DNA of 8,610 nucleotides from JBBSVE01 sp038233815 (lineage in GTDB: Bacteria; Pseudomonadota; Alphaproteobacteria; Rhodobacterales; Rhodobacteraceae). Shown piece by piece: positions 1 through 5,025 of the stretch. The stretch covers positions 1 to 8,610 of the forward strand of contig JBBSVE010000128.1 of NCBI GenBank assembly GCA_038233815.1, read 5' to 3'. Within the stretch, counting starts at the first letter, position 1; the number at the start of each line of letters is the position of its first letter. The notes beneath the pieces were generated by a model that saw only the letters and a program-made list of their open reading frames with translations, had not been told where the DNA came from and ran no database searches. Made by a program: the position numbers and the translations under genes.

Positions 1-42
1 GTGATGCCGCTGATGCGGGCGTTGGGGGCGGAGATCGGCTGA
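1..42 (+). CDS. aroA: 3-phosphoshikimate 1-carboxyvinyltransferase (EPSP synthase), C-terminal end only
   Basis: Only the last 13 codons and the TGA stop are present, reading VMPLMRALGAEIG. Alphaproteobacterial AroA proteins typically end in a stretch like F-P-x-F-x-x-L-M-R-x-L-G-A-x-I, which this matches. AroA transfers the enolpyruvyl group of PEP to shikimate-3-phosphate in the cytoplasm, the sixth step of chorismate synthesis. aroA lying upstream of cmk and rpsA is a common arrangement in this family, which supports the call. Here a reverse-strand VOC gene separates it from cmk. The fragment is too short to judge catalytic residues; the identification rests on the tail wording plus gene order. 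Confidence 0.7.
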   Translation: MMPLMRALGAEIG

Positions 43-53
43 CGGCGCCCGGG

Positions 54-83
54 CCCGCCGTCGGAGCCTCCGGCGGGGATATT
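54..83 (+). terminator. Candidate terminator hairpin after aroA, with a family-type intergenic motif
   Basis: A 7-bp GC stem is formed by CCCGCCG (54-60) and CGGCGGG (71-77) around a 10-nt loop, followed by GATATTT. The T-tract is weak, so efficient intrinsic termination is uncertain. The right half (CTCCGGCGGGGATATTT, then an A/G-rich run to 100) resembles a short element that I recall often following genes in Rhodobacteraceae genomes. It lies between the convergent aroA and VOC genes and could serve both. Confidence 0.45.
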
Positions 84-102
84 TCAGAGACAGAAAAAGG
101 TG

Positions 103-540
103 TCAGGGGAGGGGGCGTTCGCCGATCCGCTCCACCACCATGACGAGGTAGCCGTCGGGGTCCTGGACCAGGAACTCGCGCTGGCCGCCGAGGCGGTCGC
201 CCCAGTCGCGCCATTTTTCACGCAGGGCGACGTAGGGGGTGCCGTCCGCGTCGAGGAGGCGGTCGTGGATGGCATCGACGTCAGCCACGTAGATCTGGAT
301 GACCGCGCCGCGACCGTAAGGCGGGTCCATCGGGCCGGTCTCCCAGTCGCCGTCACGCTCGTAGATCATCACCTGTGCGCCGTCAGGGTGGGCGAGGCAG
401 GCGAACTTCTGTGCCGGACGCTCGAACGCCGTGGCAAAGCCGAGGATGTCGGTCCAGAAGGCGAGACTGCGGGGATAGTTCGTGACCATCAGCTCGGCCA
501 TCAGGTCGGCCCAATTGTCGGGGGGGGATCCGTTGCTCAT
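103..540 (-). CDS. VOC-superfamily (glyoxalase / bleomycin-resistance fold) protein
   Basis: A 145-residue cytoplasmic protein, the usual size for a single-domain VOC protein built from two beta-alpha-beta-beta-beta modules. Module 1 shows AELMVTNYPRSLAFWTDILG (15-34), the classic strand plus S-x-x-F-W-x-D-x-L-G-F helix. Module 2 begins at about residue 79 with AVIQIYVADVDAIHDRL and ends with REFLVQDPDGYLVMVVE (121-137), the R-x-F-x-x-x-D-P-D-G-Y motif of the bleomycin-resistance-like branch. E16 and E137 sit where VOC metal ligands often lie, but no convincing histidine pair is visible, so metal dependence is open. Substrate unknown: sequestration, lyase and dioxygenase roles all occur in this fold. 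The ATG at 540 precedes the first conserved strand; the upstream region has only a weak AGGG ribosome site. It lies antiparallel between aroA and cmk, 81 bp from the divergent cmk start. Confidence 0.85.
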   Translation of the reverse strand: MSNGSPPDNWADLMAELMVTNYPRSLAFWTDILGFATAFERPAQKFACLAHPDGAQVMIYERDGDWETGPMDPPYGRGAVIQIYVADVDAIHDRLLDADGTPYVALREKWRDWGDRLGGQREFLVQDPDGYLVMVVERIGERPLP

Positions 541-621
541 GGTATCATCGCCCTGTTTGACTTGGGGGCAAGCCTGCGCGAAGAAGCCCCGGGCATGCAA
601 GGGCGACGGAGGGTCTGTCCG

Positions 622-1206
622 ATGATCTTCACCGTGGCGATCGACGGGCCGGCGGCGGCGGGCAAGGGGACGATCGGGCGCGCAGTCGCGGCGCGATTCG
701 GGTTCGCTTATCTGGACACGGGGCTGCTTTACCGGGCCGTCGGGGCCATCGGGGGTGATCCCGTGGCGGCGGCGCGCGGGCTTTCGTCCGGCGATCTTGG
801 GCGCGCGGATCTGCGGTCGATGGAGGCGGGGCAGGCGGCGAGCCGGGTGGCCGCGATGCCGGAGGTGCGGGCGGCGCTGGTGGACTTTCAGCGTGCGTTT
901 GCCGGGCGGGAGAGCGGTGCGGTGCTCGACGGGCGCGACATTGGCACGGTGATCTGCCCCGGGGCGGACGTGAAGCTCCATGTCACGGCGAGCGCCGAGG
1001 TGCGGGCCCATCGGCGTTGGCTGGAACTGGGCGGGGACGAGGCGCAGGTGCTGGCGGAGTTGCACGAACGCGATGCGCGCGACCGGGGGCGCGAGGCCGC
1101 GCCGCTGACGATTGCGCCGGATGCGCTGCTCCTCGACACGTCCGTCCTGTCGGTGGCGGAGGCTACGGCGCGGGCGGTGGAGGCGGTGGAGGCGGTTTTC
1201 CGATAG
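622..1206 (+). CDS. cmk: (d)CMP kinase
   Basis: A 194-residue cytoplasmic kinase that phosphorylates CMP and dCMP with ATP, supplying CDP/dCDP for RNA and DNA synthesis. The P-loop is IDGPAAAGKGTIGR (7-20), followed by LDTGLLYRA (31-39, the Cmk D-T-G-x-x-Y-R motif). The NMP-binding segment is AASRVAAMPEVRAAL (72-86), then LDGRDIGTVICPGADVKLHV (102-121, the hallmark DGRDIGT-V-x-P-x-A). The lid is ERDARDRGREAAPL (149-162), followed by the D-T-S-x-L motif at 172-176. It is shorter than E. coli Cmk (about 227 aa) but close to compact alphaproteobacterial forms. The ATG at 622 was chosen because GGAGGG lies 8 nt upstream (608-613) and the protein then starts directly at the first strand. An in-frame ATG at 595 would add nine unsupported residues. 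aroA-cmk-rpsA is the usual order, here broken by the VOC gene. Confidence 0.96.
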   Translation: MIFTVAIDGPAAAGKGTIGRAVAARFGFAYLDTGLLYRAVGAIGGDPVAAARGLSSGDLGRADLRSMEAGQAASRVAAMPEVRAALVDFQRAFAGRESGAVLDGRDIGTVICPGADVKLHVTASAEVRAHRRWLELGGDEAQVLAELHERDARDRGREAAPLTIAPDALLLDTSVLSVAEATARAVEAVEAVFR

Positions 1207-1225
1207 GGGGCGCCTCCGGTCCGGC

Positions 1226-1254
1226 TTGCCAGTGCCGTGGTTGTCCGATATAGG
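1226..1254 (+). promoter_or_regulatory. Predicted sigma-70-type promoter of rpsA
   Basis: The -35 box TTGCCA (1226-1231; five of six consensus bases) and the -10 box TATAGG (1249-1254; TATA core) are separated by exactly 17 nt. Transcription would start near 1260-1262 and give a leader of about 107 nt before the rpsA ATG. It lies wholly in the cmk-rpsA intergenic gap, so rpsA can be expressed strongly and independently of cmk. Predicted from sequence only. Confidence 0.65.
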
Positions 1255-1267
1255 CCCACATCCCGAC

Positions 1268-1332
1268 CGTGTCGCCATTCCGTGACGCCCGGGACACGTT
1301 CCGGCCAAAGACCTGCGGACCCAACCGCAAGG
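1268..1332 (+). promoter_or_regulatory. Candidate structured 5' leader of rpsA
   Basis: Two consecutive stem-loops can be drawn in the predicted untranslated leader. CGTGTC (1268-1273) pairs with GACACG (1293-1298). CCTGCGG (1312-1318) pairs with CCGC-A-AGG (1325-1332, one bulged A) around a 6-nt loop. S1 represses its own translation through a structured leader in enterobacteria, so a similar role is conceivable here. The hairpins are modest and no sequence homology to known S1 leaders was established. Confidence 0.35.
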
Positions 1333-1367
1333 CCCGTCAAAACCGTCACAAAGGAAATCAGAACCGC

Positions 1368-3050
1368 ATGTCCGCCAAAGCATCCATGGAAGAATTCGAA
1401 GCGCTCCTCGAGGAGTCGCTTGAGATCGATACGCCGCAGGAAGGCTCCGTCGTCAAGGGACGCGTGATCGCCATCGAGGCCGGCCAGGCCATCATCGACG
1501 TCGGCTACAAGATGGAAGGCCGCATCGATCTGAAGGAATTCGAGGAGCCCGGCTCGGACGCCGACATCAACGTGGGCGACGAGGTCGAGGTTTATCTTGA
1601 CCGGGTCGAGAACTCGCGCGGCGAGGCGCAGATCAGCCGCGAGAAAGCCAAGCGCGAAGAGGCGTGGGACCGGCTCGAGAAGGCCTATGCCTCAGAGGAG
1701 CGCATCGAGGGTGCGATCTTCGGTCGCGTCAAGGGCGGCTTCACGGTTGACCTCGGCGGTGCCGTGGCGTTCCTGCCCGGTTCCCAAGTCGATGTGCGTC
1801 CGGTGCGCGATGCGGGGCCGCTGATGGGTCTGAAGCAGCCGTTCCAGATCCTGAAAATGGACCGCCGCCGCGGCAACATCGTGGTGTCGCGCCGTGCGAT
1901 CCTTGAGGAATCCCGTGCCGAGCAGCGCGCCGAAGTCATCGGCAACCTGACCGAAGGCCAGTCCATCGACGGCGTGGTGAAGAATATCACCGAATACGGC
2001 GCCTTCGTCGATCTGGGCGGTGTGGACGGTCTGCTGCACGTCACCGATATGGCGTGGCGCCGCGTGAACCATCCGTCCGAGATCCTCGCCATCGGCGAGA
2101 CGGTCAAGGTTCAGGTCATCAAGATCAACAAGGAAACGCACCGCATCAGCCTCGGCATGAAGCAGTTGCAGTCCGATCCATGGGATGCGGTGGAAACCAG
2201 CTACGAGATCAACTCGGTGCACAAGGGCCGGGTCACCAACATCACCGACTACGGCGCCTTTGTGGAGCTGGAGCCGGGGGTCGAGGGGCTCGTCCACGTC
2301 TCCGAGATGAGCTGGACCAAGAAGAACGTGCATCCCGGCAAGATCGTCTCCACCTCGCAGGAAGTGGATGTGATGGTGCTGGAGATCGATCCGGCCAAGC
2401 GCCGCGTGTCGCTGGGTCTGAAGCAGACCATGCGCAATCCGTGGGAGGTCTTTGCCGAGACCCATGCCGTCGGGACGCAGATTGAGGGCGAGGTCAAGAA
2501 CATCACCGAATTCGGTCTGTTCGTGGGGCTCGACAACGACATCGACGGGATGGTCCATCTGTCCGACATCTCGTGGGACCAGCGCGGCGAGGATGCGATC
2601 GCGAATTTCCGCAAGGGAGATACGGTCCATGCCGCCGTTACCGAGGTCGATGTGGAAAAGGAGCGTATCTCGCTTTCCATGAAGGCGCTGGGCGATGACA
2701 CCTTCACCGACGCGGTGGACGGGGTGAAGCGCGGGTCGATCATCACCGTCGAGGTGACGGCGATCGAGGATGGCGGCGTCGAGGTCGATTACAACGGTAT
2801 GAAGAGCTTCATCCGCCGGTCCGACCTGTCCCGCGACCGGGCCGAGCAGCGCCCCGAACGGTTCGGCGTGGGCGACAAGATCGACGCGCGCGTCACCAAC
2901 GTGGACAGCAAGACCCGGCGTCTGGGTCTGTCGATCAAGGCGCGCGAGATCGCCGAAGAGAAGGAGGCCGTGGAACAGTATGGCTCCTCCGATTCGGGTG
3001 CGAGCCTCGGGGATATCCTCGGTGCGGCGCTGAAGGGCGACCGGACCTGA
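1368..3050 (+). CDS. rpsA: 30S ribosomal protein S1
   Basis: A 560-residue protein (E. coli S1 is 557) that binds mRNA on the 30S subunit and helps unfold and load messages with structure or weak ribosome sites. Six S1/OB-fold repeats are visible, roughly at 25-92, 110-177, 197-266, 282-353, 369-439 and 456-525. Repeats 3-5 carry the clear RNA-binding pattern, for example NITEYGAFVDLGGVDGLLHV (206-225), NITDYGAFVELEPGVEGLVH (291-310) and NITEFGLFVGLDNDIDGMVH (378-397). The first two domains are divergent, as expected for the ribosome-docking part. The start MSAKASMEEFEALLEES is typical of the family; AAGGAA (1351-1356) lies 11 nt upstream, a weak and distant Shine-Dalgarno. Longer in-frame extensions back to 1269 would read through the leader and are not favoured. 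The gene has its own promoter and a strong terminator. Confidence 0.98.
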   Translation: MSAKASMEEFEALLEESLEIDTPQEGSVVKGRVIAIEAGQAIIDVGYKMEGRIDLKEFEEPGSDADINVGDEVEVYLDRVENSRGEAQISREKAKREEAWDRLEKAYASEERIEGAIFGRVKGGFTVDLGGAVAFLPGSQVDVRPVRDAGPLMGLKQPFQILKMDRRRGNIVVSRRAILEESRAEQRAEVIGNLTEGQSIDGVVKNITEYGAFVDLGGVDGLLHVTDMAWRRVNHPSEILAIGETVKVQVIKINKETHRISLGMKQLQSDPWDAVETSYEINSVHKGRVTNITDYGAFVELEPGVEGLVHVSEMSWTKKNVHPGKIVSTSQEVDVMVLEIDPAKRRVSLGLKQTMRNPWEVFAETHAVGTQIEGEVKNITEFGLFVGLDNDIDGMVHLSDISWDQRGEDAIANFRKGDTVHAAVTEVDVEKERISLSMKALGDDTFTDAVDGVKRGSIITVEVTAIEDGGVEVDYNGMKSFIRRSDLSRDRAEQRPERFGVGDKIDARVTNVDSKTRRLGLSIKAREIAEEKEAVEQYGSSDSGASLGDILGAALKGDRT

Positions 3051-3073
3051 TATTTTCGTTGCCGTGATGCGAC

Positions 3074-3101
3074 AGGGCCCCGCAGACATGCGGGGCCCTT
3101 T
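3074..3101 (+). terminator. Intrinsic terminator after rpsA
   Basis: A perfect 10-bp stem, AGGGCCCCGC (3074-3083) with GCGGGGCCCT (3090-3099), encloses the 6-nt loop AGACAT and is followed by a short T run (TTT counting the last stem base). It lies 23 nt after the rpsA stop and before the ihfB promoter, so it should insulate the two transcription units. The short T-tract is normal in high-GC genomes. Confidence 0.8.
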
Positions 3102-3143
3102 GCCGTTGTCGCGCAATGTCCTGCCCGTGAAGGGTTTTCCTGT

Positions 3144-3171
3144 TTGTCAGCCGGGTTTTTTTCCCTATAGT
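3144..3171 (+). promoter_or_regulatory. Predicted sigma-70-type promoter of ihfB
   Basis: TTGTCA (3144-3149) and TATAGT (3166-3171) each match five of six consensus bases and are 16 nt apart. The preceding C gives the CTATAG form common in alphaproteobacteria. The spacer holds an unusual run of seven T. The start point would be near 3178, about 40 nt before the ihfB ATG. With no terminator visible downstream, this is probably the main promoter for ihfB-lapA-trpF and the GNAT gene. Confidence 0.72.
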
Positions 3172-3218
3172 CCGACCTGCGGGGGCACGGTCATGCCGCG
3201 CGAAGGGGGACATGTCCA

Positions 3219-3500
3219 ATGATCCGGTCCGAACTGATCCAGAAGATCGCTGACGAGAATCCGCACCTGACCCAGCGTCATGTCGAACGTATCGTGGCCA
3301 CGGTCTTCGACGCGATCATCGACGCCCTTGCAGGCGGCGACCGGGTCGAATTGCGCGGGTTCGGGGCGTTTTCCGTCAAGGACCGCGAGGCGCGCGTCGG
3401 GCGCAATCCCCGCACCGGCGAAGCGGTGGACGTCGAAGACAAGCGCGTGCCGTTCTTCAAGACCGGCAAGCTGCTGCGCGACCGACTGAACGGAAGGTAA
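3219..3500 (+). CDS. ihfB: Integration host factor subunit beta
   Basis: A 93-residue HU/IHF-family DNA-bending protein (E. coli IhfB is 94). It pairs with IHF alpha, encoded elsewhere, to bend DNA sharply at specific sites in the nucleoid for transcription, recombination and replication. The N-terminal MIRSELIQKIADENPHL is the IhfB form of the dimerising helices. The beta-arm signature is VGRNPRTGEAVDVEDKRVPF (60-79), with Pro64 at the arm tip, the residue that intercalates into DNA, followed by FKTGKLLRDRLN (80-91). The ATG at 3219 has AAGGGGGA (3203-3210) 8 nt upstream; an ATG at 3212 is out of frame. The Shine-Dalgarno sequence for lapA lies inside its last codons, which suggests coupled translation. 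IHF beta rather than alpha or HU is favoured by the N-terminus and by the rpsA neighbour. Confidence 0.96.
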   Translation: MIRSELIQKIADENPHLTQRHVERIVATVFDAIIDALAGGDRVELRGFGAFSVKDREARVGRNPRTGEAVDVEDKRVPFFKTGKLLRDRLNGR

Positions 3501-3504
3501 TCCC

Positions 3505-3867
3505 ATGCTCCGCGCCCTGCGCATTGCTATTCTCGCCCTCGTGGCCATCATCCTTCTCGCGGTGGCGCTCGCCAATCGCGAGCCGGTGCCGCTCCATCTT
3601 CTGACGCCGGATATCGCGGCCTTCGTCGGGGTGTCCTGGACCGCGACGCTGCCGCTCTATCTGGTGATCTTCGGCGGTATCGTCGCGGGGCTGGTGCTCG
3701 GCTTTCTCTGGGAATGGCTGCGGGAGCGGAAATATCGGGCGAAGGCCAGCAACCGAAAGCGCGAAATTGCCCGGCTGGAGCGTGAACTGGCGGACCTTCG
3801 CGCCATGTCCCCGGCGGTGGACGACGACGTGATCGCGTTGCTGGACCGGCCTGCCCGGGCCGTCTGA
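3505..3867 (+). CDS. lapA: LapA-domain (DUF1049) inner-membrane protein
   Basis: A 120-residue protein with two hydrophobic helices, about 6-24 and 47-69, joined by a short polar segment containing N-R-E-P-V at 24-28 (the N-x-x-x-V feature of LapA-type proteins). A basic juxtamembrane stretch, RERKYRAKASNRKR (73-86), leads into a short coiled-coil helix at about 86-100 and an acidic tail. This is the LapA/YciS layout. In E. coli, LapA works with LapB (YciM) at the inner membrane in control of lipopolysaccharide synthesis through LpxC/FtsH. Whether that holds here is inference, since no lapB is in the window. The ATG at 3505 has GGAAGG (3492-3497) 7 nt upstream, inside the end of ihfB. lapA next to ihfB is a widespread arrangement in proteobacteria. 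Confidence 0.85.
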   Translation: MLRALRIAILALVAIILLAVALANREPVPLHLLTPDIAAFVGVSWTATLPLYLVIFGGIVAGLVLGFLWEWLRERKYRAKASNRKREIARLERELADLRAMSPAVDDDVIALLDRPARAV

Positions 3868-3868
3868 C

Positions 3869-4513
3869 ATGCCGGGCGACGTGCGCGTGAAATATTGCGG
3901 TCTGCGCAGCCCCGCCGATATGGCGGCGGCCGTGACGGCCGGTGCGGCCTATGTGGGCTTTGTCCTCTACCCTCCCTCGCCGCGGTTCGTCACGATGGAC
4001 GAGGCGCGGCTCCTGGCCTTCGCCGCGCCGACGGGCCTCGCGCGGGTGGCGCTGGTGGTCGATGCCGACGACGCGCTTTACGACGATCTGATCGAGCATG
4101 TGCCGGTCGACATGCTGCAACTCCACGGTCACGAATCGCCCGCCCGTGTGGCGGAGATCCGCGACCGCTACGGCCTTCCCGTGATGAAGGCCCTCGGCGT
4201 GGCGGGGGAGGGGGATCTGGCCGGACTGCTGGATCATTCGCTGGCCGCTGATCAGCTTTTGATCGACGCGAAGCCGCCAGCCGGCGCGGCGCTTCCGGGG
4301 GGCAATGGCACGACGTTCGACTGGCGGCTGCTGGCCGGGCGGCGCTGGCTCCGGCCGTGGATGCTGGCGGGGGGCCTCACGGCGGCGAACGTGGCGGAGG
4401 CGATCCGGCTGACCGGCGCGCAACAGGTCGACGTGTCATCAGGCATCGAATCGGCGCCGGGGGTCAAGGATACGGGCCGGATCGCGGACTTCGCAGCGGC
4501 CGTGCGCGCGTGA
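3869..4513 (+). CDS. trpF: N-(5'-phosphoribosyl)anthranilate isomerase
   Basis: A 214-residue cytoplasmic TIM-barrel enzyme that converts phosphoribosylanthranilate to CdRP by an Amadori rearrangement, the third step of tryptophan synthesis from chorismate. Key features: KYCGLRSPADM (8-18) with Cys10 as the general base, GFVLYPPSPRF (30-40), VDMLQLHGHE (80-89), LLIDAKPPA (130-138) with Asp133 as the likely general acid, then MLAGGLTAANV (165-175) and DVSSGIESAPGVKD (188-201), which form the phosphate-binding loops. The length is normal. Its ATG lies one base after the lapA stop with no clear ribosome site, so translational coupling is likely. It probably shares the ihfB promoter. The stop overlaps the start of the next gene. 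Confidence 0.97.
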   Translation: MPGDVRVKYCGLRSPADMAAAVTAGAAYVGFVLYPPSPRFVTMDEARLLAFAAPTGLARVALVVDADDALYDDLIEHVPVDMLQLHGHESPARVAEIRDRYGLPVMKALGVAGEGDLAGLLDHSLAADQLLIDAKPPAGAALPGGNGTTFDWRLLAGRRWLRPWMLAGGLTAANVAEAIRLTGAQQVDVSSGIESAPGVKDTGRIADFAAAVRA

Positions 4514-4956
4514 TCCCCGTCTTTCGCGACGCGGTGGAAGCGGACGTGCCCGCCATCATGGTGCTTTTGCGCGACGACCCGCTCGGTCGGTTGCGGGAGG
4601 CGGAAGATCCGGCCCCATGCCTCGCCGCCTTCCGCGCGATGCAGGGGGAGGCGGCCAACAACCTCGTCGTGGGGGAGGTCGGGGGCCGGATCGTCGCGAC
4701 CTACCAGATCACCTTCATCTGGGGACTCAGCCTCTCCGCCACGCGGCGTGCGCAGGTCGAATCGGTTCGCGTGGCGTCCGACCTTCGCTCCGGCGGGCTT
4801 GGCGCTGCGCTGATGGCCGATGCGGAGGCGCGCGCGAAAGCAGCCGGGTGCCGCCTCGTCCAGCTGACCTCCAACGCCACCCGGACCCGCGCGCGGGCGT
4901 TCTATGAAAGGCTTGGCTATGAGCCCTCGCACATCGGCTTCAAGAAGGCGCTGTGA
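4510..4956 (+). CDS. GNAT-family N-acetyltransferase
   Basis: A 148-residue protein, one GNAT domain long. The acetyl-CoA binding motif A is VESVRVASDLRSGGLGAAL (83-101), with the R-x-x-G-x-G pyrophosphate loop at R93-G98. Motif B includes LVQLTSNATRTRARAFYERL (116-135) followed by GYE. The acceptor (amino acid, small molecule or protein) cannot be told. The start is taken as GTG at 4510: it overlaps the trpF stop as GTGA and the first residues IPVFRDAVEADVPAI are a standard GNAT opening. Longer ORFs into trpF would lack this. There is no independent ribosome site, so it is presumably coupled to trpF. Its place between trpF and trpB is odd for a biosynthetic cluster and may simply be hitch-hiking. 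Confidence 0.9.
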   Translation: MIPVFRDAVEADVPAIMVLLRDDPLGRLREAEDPAPCLAAFRAMQGEAANNLVVGEVGGRIVATYQITFIWGLSLSATRRAQVESVRVASDLRSGGLGAALMADAEARAKAAGCRLVQLTSNATRTRARAFYERLGYEPSHIGFKKAL

Positions 4957-5004
4957 TCCGCCCCGGTTCCCATTGCCGCCGCCCTGCGCTAGAGGGGGCG
5001 GATC
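4955..5004 (+). repeat. Perfect 10-bp inverted repeat in the GNAT-trpB gap
   Basis: GATCCGCCCC (4955-4964) and its exact reverse complement GGGGCGGATC (4995-5004) are separated by 30 nt. The left arm begins inside the GNAT stop codon and the right arm ends 7 nt before the trpB Shine-Dalgarno (5012-5018). No T-tract follows, so it is not an ordinary terminator. It could be an mRNA stem-loop affecting trpB translation or mRNA stability, or a two-half-site operator. Function is unknown. Confidence 0.6.
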
Positions 5005-5025
5005 GTGTCACGAGGGGGCAGGGCG

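Noticed and set aside
103..1383. 426-codon reverse-strand open frame spanning cmk and the VOC gene
   Set aside because: Only its last 145 codons are a real VOC domain. The upstream part is antisense to cmk, is Arg/Pro/His-rich and resembles no domain: a GC-rich shadow frame.
1692..3116. 474-codon reverse-strand frame opposite rpsA
   Set aside because: It mirrors the S1 repeats in antisense, has no recognisable domain or ribosome site, and rpsA is unambiguous.
3548..4423. 291-codon reverse frame opposite lapA and trpF
   Set aside because: Arg/Pro/His-rich shadow frame covering two well-supported genes.
4973..4992. Possible trpB promoter (TTGCCG ... CTAGAG)
   Set aside because: The boxes are only about 10 nt apart, far from workable spacing, and lie inside the inverted-repeat loop.
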